From: Lewinella sp. 4G2 | GTDB lineage: Bacteria; Bacteroidota; Bacteroidia; Chitinophagales; Saprospiraceae | DNA length: 64,000 nt | NCBI RefSeq assembly: GCF_001625015.1 | Contig: NZ_LVWJ02000014.1 | Span: forward strand, 1,054,001 to 1,118,000 | Reading direction: 5' to 3' | In this document: piece after piece, positions 1 through 8,026 of the stretch | Position numbering within the stretch: the stretch's first letter is position 1 | How the letters are laid out: the number at the start of each line of letters is the position of its first letter | Translations under genes and position numbers: made by a program | The notes under the pieces: generated by a model | What the model saw: the letters and a program-made list of their open reading frames with translations, nothing else | Told to the model about the DNA's origin: nothing | The model's database searches: none

Positions 1-1
1 C

Positions 2-391
2 AGCGTGGTGGTACTGGCCGACGCCGATCCCTCCACCATTCAGGCCGACGAAACCCACATCGCCAGCCTCATCAATAATTTGCTGGATAACGCCAATAAA
101 TACTCGCCCGAAGCGCCGGAAATCATCGTCAGTACCCGCAACGTGGCTAGTGGAATTGAAATTACCATCCAGGATCATGGCCTCGGAATGAGCCGCGAGG
201 CACGAAAAAACATCTTTGATCGTTTCTATCGCGTCCATACCGGCGACCGCCACGACGTCAAGGGCTTCGGTCTCGGCCTCAGCTACGTGAAAACGATCAC
301 GGAAGTGCACGGCGGCAGCATCCAGGTAAAAAGTGAACTGGGGAAGGGGAGTAGCTTTATTGTTACGCTACCTTATACCCAGAATCTTTAG
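2..391 (+). CDS. sensor histidine kinase, C-terminal ATP-binding part (5' end outside window)
   Basis: Partial gene; the reading frame is open from the window edge, so the true start lies upstream. The 128 residues visible form a HATPase_c domain: an N-box (NNLLDNANKYSP, where N is the Mg/ATP ligand), a G1 box (DHGLGM) and a G2 box (GFGLGLSYVK), ending in a typical GSSFIVTLP strand. The family autophosphorylates a histidine in the missing DHp domain and passes phosphate to a response regulator. The response regulator encoded 163 bp downstream on the same strand is the obvious partner. The sensed signal cannot be told from this fragment. Confidence 0.93.
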   Translation, partial: SVVVLADADPSTIQADETHIASLINNLLDNANKYSPEAPEIIVSTRNVASGIEITIQDHGLGMSREARKNIFDRFYRVHTGDRHDVKGFGLGLSYVKTITEVHGGSIQVKSELGKGSSFIVTLPYTQNL

Positions 392-444
392 AAAATCCTG
401 ACGGAATTACCATATTGGTAGCTCGGTTGAGGATGAATCCTTAG

Positions 445-516
445 GGGTGCTTTGGTACTTTGGTATTTTGGGCTGCCGCGCGCTGTAAACGCGATAGCCC
501 AAAGCACCAAAGCACC
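445..516. repeat. octamer-built inverted repeat between kinase and regulator genes
   Basis: The left arm is built of 8-bp units (TGCTTTGG, TACTTTGG, TATTTTGG) and the right arm of the complementary octamer AAAGCACC twice, closed by GGGCT/AGCCC. The whole folds as an imperfect stem with a 21-nt GC-rich loop. There is no U-tract, so it is not a classical terminator. It lies between two genes expected to be co-transcribed. Confidence 0.6.
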
Positions 517-554
517 AACAAACAAAAAAAACCAACACGCATACTCACTACACC

Positions 555-1301
555 ATGTCCGAAACCAATACTCCACCCGCTCCCAAACTCCTCCTCGTCG
601 AAGACGACCAGAACTTCGGTAACGTGCTGCGCGACTTCCTCGCCAACGTCCACGATTTTGACGTGACGCTCGCCACCGACGGCCTGGCCGGCTTCGAAGC
701 CTACCGCAAGGGCACCTGGGATCTCTGCATTTTTGACGTCATGATGCCCCGCCTCAGTGGCTTCGAACTGGCCAAGAAAGTCAGGGAGAACGATACCCAA
801 ACGCCCATCATTTTCCTCACGGCGAAGGCCATGAAGGAAGACATCCTCAACGGTTTCGAGATCGGGGCGGACGATTACATCACTAAGCCGTTCAACAGCG
901 ATGAGTTGCTGGCCCGCATCAACGTCATCCTCCGCCGTTCAGCGACGCCCGTGGACCCGAAGGAAGAGCAGACCGAATTCGAATTTGGACAGTTCCACTT
1001 CAACTTTCCGCTGCGTATCCTCACGCACACCAACGCGAAGGGGGAAGAGAGCAAGGAAAAACTTTCGCCCAAGGAAGCCCAGTTACTGCGCTTGTTTGCG
1101 ATCCACAAGAACAACGTTCTGAGCCGCAGCGAGGCCCTCACCAAAATTTGGGGTGAGGATAACTACTTCACGGCTAGATCAATGGACGTATTCGTCACCA
1201 AACTCCGCAAATACATGAAGCCGGACGAGCAGATCGAGATCGTCAACATCCACGGCAATGGCTTCCAATTGCTCATCAAGGGCGAGGGTGCCAGCGCCTA
1301 A
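555..1301 (+). CDS. OmpR/PhoB-family two-component response regulator
   Basis: A 248-residue protein. Residues 10-130 form a receiver domain with the acidic pair ED16-17 (VEDD), phospho-acceptor Asp61 (IFDVMMP) and conserved Lys111 (DDYITKPF). Residues about 145-245 form a winged-helix DNA-binding domain (SPKEAQLLRLF, then SRSEALTKIWGED, then MDVFVTKLRKYM). It follows the histidine kinase fragment on the same strand and is probably its cognate regulator. The ATG at 555 gives the standard length for the family. Target genes are not evident. Confidence 0.95.
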   Translation: MSETNTPPAPKLLLVEDDQNFGNVLRDFLANVHDFDVTLATDGLAGFEAYRKGTWDLCIFDVMMPRLSGFELAKKVRENDTQTPIIFLTAKAMKEDILNGFEIGADDYITKPFNSDELLARINVILRRSATPVDPKEEQTEFEFGQFHFNFPLRILTHTNAKGEESKEKLSPKEAQLLRLFAIHKNNVLSRSEALTKIWGEDNYFTARSMDVFVTKLRKYMKPDEQIEIVNIHGNGFQLLIKGEGASA

Positions 1302-1305
1302 ATAG

Positions 1306-1340
1306 TTTTCCACACTTTATCCACATTGCGCTGTGGAGAA
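1306..1340. other. cluster of three DnaA-box-like 9-mers
   Basis: TTTTCCACA (1306-1314), TTATCCACA (1317-1325, identical to the E. coli consensus box) and TGTGGAGAA (1332-1340, inverse of TTCTCCACA) lie within 35 bp. A moderately AT-rich stretch follows (about 1392-1420). No dnaA, dnaN or gidA lies nearby in the window. It may be an origin component, a DnaA-titration site or a DnaA-controlled promoter. The function is inferred only from the motifs. Confidence 0.45.
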
Positions 1341-1419
1341 CAAGAAATAAGCTACATTTACCCATCTGCCCGTTGACCTATTCGGGTAGCGTGAATTTAG
1401 TTTTTGGGATTATGATTAT

Positions 1420-1453
1420 AGCCGTCGTGCATACCTTGCACGACGGCTTTTTT
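1420..1453 (+). terminator. intrinsic terminator
   Basis: A perfect 11-bp stem, AGCCGTCGTGC / GCACGACGGCT (1420-1430 with 1438-1448), encloses a 7-nt loop and is followed by six T. It sits 119 bp after the response regulator stop and just before the next gene. It could end the two-component transcript or a short untranslated RNA arising from 1302-1420. This is the clearest intrinsic terminator in the window. Confidence 0.85.
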
Positions 1454-1475
1454 CGTCCACTTTATTCCGTCCCTC

Positions 1476-2855
1476 GTGCCAACAAATTTTACCTGCCTTT
1501 TTCGTCCTGTTCTGATCTGCTGCCTTTTCCTGTGGGCGCTGCCGCGGGTGCAGAGTCAGGGGGCAAGTAATGCGGGATTAACCTCCAAGCAAACGGACAA
1601 ACTCTACGAGCTGGTGGACGAGAACGCCATCTTTCGGGAAGGGCACACCGGCTTCAGTCTGTACGACGTAGCGAGTTCCCAACGGCTCTACGATTACAAT
1701 GCGGACCGCCTGTTCGTCCCGGCCAGTAACGTGAAGTTGCTCACCTTCTACGTCGCCAACCGGGTGTTGGGGAACCGGGCGCCGGCGGTATTCTATCAAA
1801 CCTATCAGGACCACTACGAGATGTGGGGAACCGGGTACCCCCTCACCCTTCACCCCCAGTTTTTAACGGAAGACCTACTCACGCCGTGGTTGCGGAGTCT
1901 GGGCAAACCCTTTACCCTGCACTACCCCGGCGGAAAGGACGCCCTGCCCCGCTACGGCGCCGGCTGGAGTTGGGACGACTACAACGGAACCTACGTCTAC
2001 GAACGCTCCACCCTTCCGCTCTTCGGGAACCGCCTCTACGTGGAAAAGCAAGAAGTGGAGGGGACGGGCCAAACGGTCATCTTCAGTTCCCCGCCCAGCG
2101 CGCTGAACCAGCTCCGGCCCGTGGCCGACCAGAAGCAGCGGATCTTCCGCCAGGAGTACGGTAATGTCTTCGACGTCCGGCCCGACTACCTTCCCAATTC
2201 TTACCCCTTGCAACGGCCGATGGTCCTTTCTCCCTACTGGATGGTGGAGGAGTTGAAAGCGGCGGCTCCCGGTTTGGACGCTACCCCTGGGTTCAAGCCC
2301 ATTCCTCCGCGGCGCGAGCTCAATACTTTTGAGGTGACGCTGCCCGATACCGTCTACCGCCGTTTCCTGCAGCAGAGTGATAACTATTTGGCCGAGCAGA
2401 TCCTCCTACTCAGCGCCGCCCAACGCTACGGACGGCCGGACGAAGAACTCATCATCGATTACGCGCGGGATACCCTCCTTCCGGCCCTCGGCATTACCAA
2501 TATCCGTTGGGTGGACGGTAGTGGCTTGAGCCGGTACAACCTCCTCACCCCACGGCAACTCACCCGCCTCGTCATGGCCCTCGACCAGGAGGTGGGGCGG
2601 GAGCGGCTCACCCAACTCCTCCCCGAAGGCGGTACCAGTGGTACCCTGAAACGCCGTTTTGATGGCGCCTCCCAACCCTACGTCTGGGCGAAGACGGGCA
2701 CCCTCAGCGGGGTCACCTGCGTCAGCGGCTTATTGAAAACGAAGAAGGGCCGGTGGCTGGCCTTTAGCTTTATGCACAATAATTACGTGGGGGGCTCGCG
2801 GGGGTATTACGAGGAAATGGAGAAGACGTTGGGGTGGTGTTATGAGCGGTTGTAG
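1476..2855 (+). CDS. dacB: D-alanyl-D-alanine carboxypeptidase/endopeptidase, PBP4 (peptidase S13) family
   Basis: The 459 residues begin at a GTG that follows the terminator; no ATG is placed better. An N-terminal hydrophobic signal (residues 8-27) directs export. The three penicillin-binding motifs are present: SxxK at Ser84-Lys87 (SNVK), SDN at 301-303 and KTG at 406-408. The family trims or cleaves peptidoglycan cross-links in the periplasm. An exact copy of the 18-bp dispersed repeat (1534-1551) encodes the end of the signal peptide (WALPRVQ). It appears to be a single-gene unit. Confidence 0.93.
   Translation: MPTNFTCLFRPVLICCLFLWALPRVQSQGASNAGLTSKQTDKLYELVDENAIFREGHTGFSLYDVASSQRLYDYNADRLFVPASNVKLLTFYVANRVLGNRAPAVFYQTYQDHYEMWGTGYPLTLHPQFLTEDLLTPWLRSLGKPFTLHYPGGKDALPRYGAGWSWDDYNGTYVYERSTLPLFGNRLYVEKQEVEGTGQTVIFSSPPSALNQLRPVADQKQRIFRQEYGNVFDVRPDYLPNSYPLQRPMVLSPYWMVEELKAAAPGLDATPGFKPIPPRRELNTFEVTLPDTVYRRFLQQSDNYLAEQILLLSAAQRYGRPDEELIIDYARDTLLPALGITNIRWVDGSGLSRYNLLTPRQLTRLVMALDQEVGRERLTQLLPEGGTSGTLKRRFDGASQPYVWAKTGTLSGVTCVSGLLKTKKGRWLAFSFMHNNYVGGSRGYYEEMEKTLGWCYERL
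1534..1551 (+). repeat. 18-bp dispersed repeat, exact copy (GGGCGCTGCCGCGGGTGC)
   Basis: Exact copy inside the signal-peptide region of the PBP4-type gene, read there as W-A-L-P-R-V-Q. This is a reading frame not used by the other coding copies. Confidence 0.9.
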
Positions 2856-3104
2856 GGGGTGGTACGTGACTTCCGCTGGGATTGGAGCCCCGACCTCTGG
2901 TAGGGGAGTGTTAGCCACGAGCGTTATCACCGAAAAACTACTGTCAACCTAATTAAACTCACCTAACCCGACCGGAGGTCGGGTCTCCAAAACGAGGTCG
3001 GGGCTCCACTCGTACCGGGCCAAAACCACCCAAACGGGTAGCCCCCACCCACCCCACACCCAGGAACTTTGCGAAGCTACTTCCAGTCTTCCAAACGTTT
3101 CCTC
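2856..3104. repeat. repeat-rich intergenic region, GGAGCCCCGACCT family
   Basis: It holds diverged copies of a short palindromic element. GGAGCCCCGACCTCTGG occurs at 2884-2900, ACCCGACCGGAGGTCGGGT is a perfect palindrome-like hairpin at 2966-2984, and an inverted GAGGTCGGGGCTCC is at 2994-3007. A third location of the same family is 5898-5920, so the following secreted-protein gene is bracketed by copies. No gene or clear promoter is seen. Confidence 0.7.
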
Positions 3105-5876
3105 ATGCCATCAAACAATCCCCGTGCGGCTCAGCGCCGGCTCCTCACCATTTTCTGCTTTCTTATCCTCACCAGCCTAAGTGCCCAAACCAGCCTGTAC
3201 TGGATCGGTGGCGCGGGGGAATGGGACGACCCGAGCCACTGGACGAAGGTATCGGGGAACCCTAATGCACTCAGTAGTACGATTCCGGATGAAGACACCC
3301 GAGCGGTGATCGACCTAAATTCCGGGTTGCAGAAGTTCGACGTCATCAACATCCCCGCCGGTACGTACGCAGTTTTCGATTTGGAGGTGACGTACAAAAC
3401 AGATTTCACCCTGCAGTTCGAGGAGAACAGCAGTACCCAGGCCCAAGTGGTCATGAACGTATTTGGGGACCTCACGCTGAATACGGCCATCAGCCTCGAC
3501 TACCAATCTCCCGCGTATAACTATGTTCGTTGGAAATTCACTGGGCCGGGGATACACGAGATTACGACCAGTGGTGAGGACCTGAAGCGGGTAGAGTTCT
3601 TAGACGAAAATGCTACCTACGAACAGCTGGATGACCTGGAAGCCAGCCAGCAATTACGGATGTACGGTGGAGTATGGAACAGCAATGGCCACGACGTAAG
3701 GGCAGAGCGGCTATTTTTCAGGGATAACGCCAGTAGTAGTAATCCACTAACCAAAGTATTCAATACGGCGGGGTCTACCATTTTTGTGGACGAGTGGGAT
3801 TCCAAATTGACGTACGGCTCCCTCACGGTAAACGGGCCCCATACGATCCGTGCCCAGCTTTTTGAGGGGAGCCCCTCCCAGTTAAATGGCCCCAATTTTA
3901 TCTACGACGAACTGATTCTGACGGAATATTCTGATGATCCGCCACCGGGCACCTCCACCATCAATCACTACAATTTTTTCTGTACTGATTGCGAGTTGAA
4001 TAAGATCACCATTGAGGATACTGGCATCACTGAATTAGCAGGACCATTCACGGTGCAGCAGGAGTTGCGCGTCGTCAACCCCGGTTCCGTGATTCGCTTC
4101 AACGGGGGCAACGGGCGGTTCAACACGATGACGATCAACGGAACGGTAAAGACACCCCTGATCAACGGCTGCGATAAAAGGGTCGTGTTCGAAAGCAGCT
4201 TCCGCCCGACGGCCGAGTGGACCCGACCTTCAGGGACGCTGAACTTATCCGATGCCATACTCGACAACATTGTGGCGACGGGCGGCGCCACCTTCCGGCT
4301 CGGTAACGGCCAGTTGATGGGGTCCTCTACGGGCTGGACGATCACCAATCCTCCAACCTCGCTGGATTACGAATGGATCGGCACCGCAAACCAGATGGGC
4401 AGCTGGGCGGACAGAACCAACTGGCGCATCGTGGGTGGCAGCAGTAACGGCTGCATCCCTTCGCAAGTGGACAACGTCTTCATCAATAAAAATGCACGCG
4501 GCGACATCCGCATCCCCAGTGACTTTACGGCTGCCTGCAAAGACCTTACCTGGACGAACAAAGACGGTTTCGAACTGCGGCTAGACGGCGCCCCTACCGT
4601 AAGGAGTGAGTTGCTGGTTACCGGCAGCCTGGAACTGGACGCTTCGGCAACGGTAAGTGGAGTGGGCCTGAATAATCTCACATTCTCTTCTACTCAGCAG
4701 AATACGATCACCACGAATGGCGTCAGCCTACCGCGGTTGAGGTTTGCGGGAGAATTTGGATCCTGGGAGCTAAGGACTTCGCTCGACTGCGACCAAATTT
4801 CTGTGAAGGGGGGGACGCTCCGGACCGAAGGTAAACCCGTAACCACCTCCTATTGGAATACCTCCGGCGAGGTACCGACCACCTACGATCTTGGTAATTC
4901 AGCCATCACCGTTGCGGGGGATTGCATCCTTAAGCGCTTCCCCTACGACCTCGTCACCGTCCAGCCCGGTGAAAGTAGCATCGATGCGCATAGCCTGATC
5001 GCCATGGTGCCCGCACTGTACGACGTGACGGTGCGGGGGCCTACTGCATCGAGGATAAGTCTGGATCCCATCACGATGCGTAACCTGTCCATCGGCGCTA
5101 CAACAGTCCGACTCGATGACTCTCTTACCGTAAACGAACTGATCTTTCTTGATGTCGGAACGCTACTAGTGGATCCTCCCGGAGGGGCGTTCAGTTCCCC
5201 GGGTGGCGGGTTAACCGTATCGGAGGGCATCACAAGCCGGGTAGGGTCCGGTACGGCGTACGTACAATCCCTCCTCCCTGGAACGACCGCCGAACTGCGT
5301 AAGCCGAATGGTAACCTGTGCATCGACGGCCCGGTAGAGTTCAGAGACATTGAAGCATCGGCCGCCGGCATCGTCAACGCGCCGGAGGCAACCGATGCCG
5401 GCAACGTCACCGGTATCGACTTCAGTTCCGGCGCCGGTGCCCTTAACTTGTACTGGATCGCCGGTAGCGGTGATTTTGCCACGCGGGAGAATTGGTCCAG
5501 CCTCTCCGGTGGCTGCCCGGCCAACCGTAACCCCGAATTGGTCACCCGGTTAGTATTCGACAACAACAGTTTCTTTCCCGGTGCCAACGTCGTAACGGTA
5601 GCTGGTGACCGATCGGCGCGGGAGCTCCGGTTCATCAATACCACGGAGATGGGGACGCTTAATCTGCTGGATTCCCTCACGGCTCAAAATCTCCGCGTGC
5701 TGGGTGGCCAGGTAGAACTTAGTGGCCAGGCCCTCAACGTAATCCAGGAGACGCGCCTGGATACGGATGGCTTACTCGAAGCCAACGCTACGAACTTCTA
5801 TACCCGCACGCTGGATACGGAGAGTGGGATGATGGTCGTGCGGCCGGGGGCGGCGGTGCGGGTTAGGGAGGAGTAG
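3105..5876 (+). CDS. large secreted surface protein with three W-rich (YWIGG-W-NW) modules
   Basis: The start chosen is ATG 3105 (MPSNNPRAAQRR), because it gives a normal signal peptide ending in LSAQ; an in-frame TTG exists at 3069. The protein is 923 residues of beta-strand-rich, Thr/Asn/Gly-rich sequence. Three modules are introduced by YWIGGAGEWDDPSHW, YEWIGTANQMGSWADRTNW and YWIAGSGDFATRENW. This arrangement is typical of Bacteroidota surface adhesin-like proteins. Such proteins usually finish with a T9SS sorting domain or PKD modules. This one stops at AVRVREE just before a repeat cluster, so the 3' end may be truncated. Function unknown. Confidence 0.75.
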   Translation: MPSNNPRAAQRRLLTIFCFLILTSLSAQTSLYWIGGAGEWDDPSHWTKVSGNPNALSSTIPDEDTRAVIDLNSGLQKFDVINIPAGTYAVFDLEVTYKTDFTLQFEENSSTQAQVVMNVFGDLTLNTAISLDYQSPAYNYVRWKFTGPGIHEITTSGEDLKRVEFLDENATYEQLDDLEASQQLRMYGGVWNSNGHDVRAERLFFRDNASSSNPLTKVFNTAGSTIFVDEWDSKLTYGSLTVNGPHTIRAQLFEGSPSQLNGPNFIYDELILTEYSDDPPPGTSTINHYNFFCTDCELNKITIEDTGITELAGPFTVQQELRVVNPGSVIRFNGGNGRFNTMTINGTVKTPLINGCDKRVVFESSFRPTAEWTRPSGTLNLSDAILDNIVATGGATFRLGNGQLMGSSTGWTITNPPTSLDYEWIGTANQMGSWADRTNWRIVGGSSNGCIPSQVDNVFINKNARGDIRIPSDFTAACKDLTWTNKDGFELRLDGAPTVRSELLVTGSLELDASATVSGVGLNNLTFSSTQQNTITTNGVSLPRLRFAGEFGSWELRTSLDCDQISVKGGTLRTEGKPVTTSYWNTSGEVPTTYDLGNSAITVAGDCILKRFPYDLVTVQPGESSIDAHSLIAMVPALYDVTVRGPTASRISLDPITMRNLSIGATTVRLDDSLTVNELIFLDVGTLLVDPPGGAFSSPGGGLTVSEGITSRVGSGTAYVQSLLPGTTAELRKPNGNLCIDGPVEFRDIEASAAGIVNAPEATDAGNVTGIDFSSGAGALNLYWIAGSGDFATRENWSSLSGGCPANRNPELVTRLVFDNNSFFPGANVVTVAGDRSARELRFINTTEMGTLNLLDSLTAQNLRVLGGQVELSGQALNVIQETRLDTDGLLEANATNFYTRTLDTESGMMVVRPGAAVRVREE

Positions 5877-5897
5877 GGGTAGTGCTCCCTCCGGTTT

Positions 5898-5920
5898 GGA
5901 GCCCCGACCTCCGGTCGGGG
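5898..5920. repeat. GGAGCCCCGACCT-family hairpin
   Basis: GGAGCCCCGACCTCCGGTCGGGG: the CCCCGACC and GGTCGGGG arms pair around a TCC loop. It is the same family as the copies at 2884-3007 on the other side of the W-module gene. Confidence 0.75.
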
Positions 5921-5944
5921 TTTGGTTTTCACCCGGTTTAAGCG

Positions 5945-6084
5945 CCGGACGCTCGCAGGAGCTCGAATCTTGCTGCGCGCGATCCGACCACGCTACGAGG
6001 TCCTAAAGGGAGGTGACGGGATTTATAACTATCAATCTCTAGGTCCTCGTAGCGTCCGACGAAGGAGGTCCTGCGAGCGTCCGG
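5945..6084. repeat. nested hairpin repeat (ACGCT-NNN-AGG family), copy 1
   Basis: The outer arms CCGGACGCTCGCAGGA and TCCTGCGAGCGTCCGG bound the element (140 bp). The inner arms ACGCTACGAGGTCCTA and TAGGTCCTCGTAGCGT pair around an AT-rich centre. The arms share the frame GACGCT-NNN-AGG, and the variable triplet is complementary within each arm pair (CGC/GCG and ACG/CGT). It has no coding potential and resembles a MITE/REP-type or structured-RNA element. Confidence 0.85.
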
Positions 6085-6108
6085 GTGAAAAGCAAATTCC
6101 ACGGCTGA

Positions 6109-6247
6109 CCGGACGCTCGCAGGAGCTCGAATCTTGCTGCGCGCGATCCGACCACGCTACGAGGTCCTAGGGGGAAGTAACGGGATTTATAACTATAATC
6201 TCTAGGTCCTCGTAGCGTCCGACGAAGGAGGTCCTGCGAGCGTCCGG
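6109..6247. repeat. nested hairpin repeat (ACGCT-NNN-AGG family), copy 2
   Basis: A nearly identical second copy (139 bp) in the same orientation, separated by 24 bp from copy 1. Differences lie mainly in the central spacer (AGGGAGGTGACGGG versus GGGGAAGTAACGGG). The remaining 184 bp up to the next gene are AT-richer and probably hold its promoter, though no clear box was found. Confidence 0.85.
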
Positions 6248-6431
6248 TCCTTGCGGCGGATAACTAAACACAAAATAATTCTACAACAACTGTAACACCC
6301 ACCAATTCCAACGCATAGACGCACGTACCCCCAAGAGGTTACCCCGCTATTCGTCACTGCTATTGACGCATAATTATTTGCGTAAGCAGTTGAAATTTAG
6401 TTAATTAGCTCACGCTACTCAAGTTTTCACT

Positions 6432-8015
6432 ATGAAACACAGCCTACTCTTTTTCCTCTTCACCCTCGTCTGCGGTGGCCTTTCGGCGCAGCTGACGAAC
6501 AACGGGGCGACCATTGTCATCGAACAGGGAGCCACGTTGACCGTGGAGGGCGCTCTGACGAATTCTTCCGGTACGATCAATAACGCCGGCACTCTGGAGG
6601 TCGAGCGCAATTTTACCAATAACGCTAGCCTGATTGCTACGGGCAACCAGAGTGTGGTGGCCTTCATCGGTAGCTTCAACTCCAATTTCAATCCGAATGG
6701 CGCGCCCATTCGGAGGTTGGAGGTCAGAAAGACGAACGCGCAGGTGGACCTGACCGGCGACGTCACGGTGACGGAAGAGCTCAGCTTTACGGGGGGCAAT
6801 AATACGCGGCTGGACATCAATAATTCCGACTTATTCCTCGGCGCGGCAACTACCGTTACGGGTGGGGCCAGTAACCGCTTCATCTCTACTACCGGGACGG
6901 GTTTTGTAGAAAAAGCACTCCCCGCTTCCCAGTTCTCCCTTCCCCTGGGTTCGACGACCAACAAGATCCTGACAATGAACGTCAACGGTCTTCTTTACGT
7001 GCCGGGGGCAAACATTCGTGTACGCCACCGCGAGGGCCCAGCGCCCGATCTGCCCGCTGACGCTACGGACTACCTGACTTACCACAACGAAATTGTCGCT
7101 TCGGGAATCGCAGCGTACAGTAATGCAGTCCGTTCCAACTACGGATTTAGCTCGGTGGTGGGCGACATCACCAAAGTGGAGGGAGCGAGTTACTCTAGTG
7201 GACAGTGGTCCTACGACGATGCGGACCGCCAAACGAGTTTCTTTACCGGAGAGGTGACGGGGACGATCACGGCGGGCACCGCTTTCTTCACCGGGACCAA
7301 CTTCTACGGCCAAGTGGACCCGCAGGTTTATCTGCAGGGTAGTTACATCAACGGTGCCAATATGATGCGGACGAATCTTTCCGATGCGGGCCTCATCCCC
7401 CTCGCCTCACCCTATTCCGATGCACCCGCGACAGCGCCCTCCATACCTACCGGCGCCGTGGACTGGGTGAAAGTGGAACTCCGCAACGCCGTATTCCCAG
7501 CCACGGTGGAGAGCGTACGGAGTGGTTTCCTGATGTCCGACGGATCGATCGTGGCGCCGGACGGCTCCAGCTTCCTTTCCTTTAAGGATGCGCCGAAATC
7601 CGCCTTCGTTGCTATCTACCACCGCAACCACCTCCCCATCAGAACGAGTGCCGTCTTCACTACGGATAACGCGCCCTTCGTTGACCTCACGAACGGAGCC
7701 AACGTGTACTCGAACCCATCCGTAACGGGTAACGCGCCCACCAAAGCCCTGAGCGGCGGCGTGGCCGGCATGTGGTCCGGCGATGCCAATGGCAGCGGTA
7801 ACGTCTCCTACAACGGCGGTGGAAACGACCGGACCTCGATCCTGCTACGCGTCGGCTTTGCGACCTCCAATAACACTACGTCCGGCTACTTCAACGAAGA
7901 CATCAACCTGGACGGAAATACCATTTACAACGGTGGTGGAAGCGACCGGACTTCGGTACTGCTGAACGTCGGTTTCGCTACCCCCACCAAGGTCATTCAA
8001 TCCCATATCGATTAA
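6432..8015 (+). CDS. secreted protein with beta-helix-like N-terminus and C-terminal dockerin-like repeats
   Basis: 527 residues starting at ATG 6432 with a signal peptide ending GGLSAQ. Residues about 20-150 are Asn/Thr/Gly-rich repeats of beta-helix type (GATLTVEGALTN, NNAGTLEVERNF). The last 80 residues hold two related Ca-binding-like segments: GDANGSGNVSYNGGGNDRTS followed by ILLRVG, and EDINLDGNTIYNGGGSDRTS followed by VLLNVG. D-x-N-x-x-G loops of this kind resemble dockerin repeats common at the C-termini of Bacteroidota surface proteins. The next gene starts 11 bp downstream, so the two are co-transcribed and may form a surface pair. No T9SS domain is seen here. Confidence 0.75.
   Translation: MKHSLLFFLFTLVCGGLSAQLTNNGATIVIEQGATLTVEGALTNSSGTINNAGTLEVERNFTNNASLIATGNQSVVAFIGSFNSNFNPNGAPIRRLEVRKTNAQVDLTGDVTVTEELSFTGGNNTRLDINNSDLFLGAATTVTGGASNRFISTTGTGFVEKALPASQFSLPLGSTTNKILTMNVNGLLYVPGANIRVRHREGPAPDLPADATDYLTYHNEIVASGIAAYSNAVRSNYGFSSVVGDITKVEGASYSSGQWSYDDADRQTSFFTGEVTGTITAGTAFFTGTNFYGQVDPQVYLQGSYINGANMMRTNLSDAGLIPLASPYSDAPATAPSIPTGAVDWVKVELRNAVFPATVESVRSGFLMSDGSIVAPDGSSFLSFKDAPKSAFVAIYHRNHLPIRTSAVFTTDNAPFVDLTNGANVYSNPSVTGNAPTKALSGGVAGMWSGDANGSGNVSYNGGGNDRTSILLRVGFATSNNTTSGYFNEDINLDGNTIYNGGGSDRTSVLLNVGFATPTKVIQSHID
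7422..7439 (-). repeat. 18-bp dispersed repeat, one mismatch (GCACCCGCGACAGCGCCC)
   Basis: Lies inside the dockerin-like protein gene, encoding A-P-A-T-A-P between SD and SIPTG. The same one-base variant (G to A) occurs at 55920 in an NRPS gene. Confidence 0.8.
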
Positions 8016-8026
8016 TCAAATCAACT

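Noticed and set aside
1373..1570. Open frame spanning the terminator upstream of the PBP4-type gene
   Set aside because: It runs through a perfect hairpin with U-tract and overlaps the real gene in another frame.
5922..6170. 82-codon open frame in the hairpin repeats
   Set aside because: It is the translation of the two nested hairpin elements and repeats internally for that reason.
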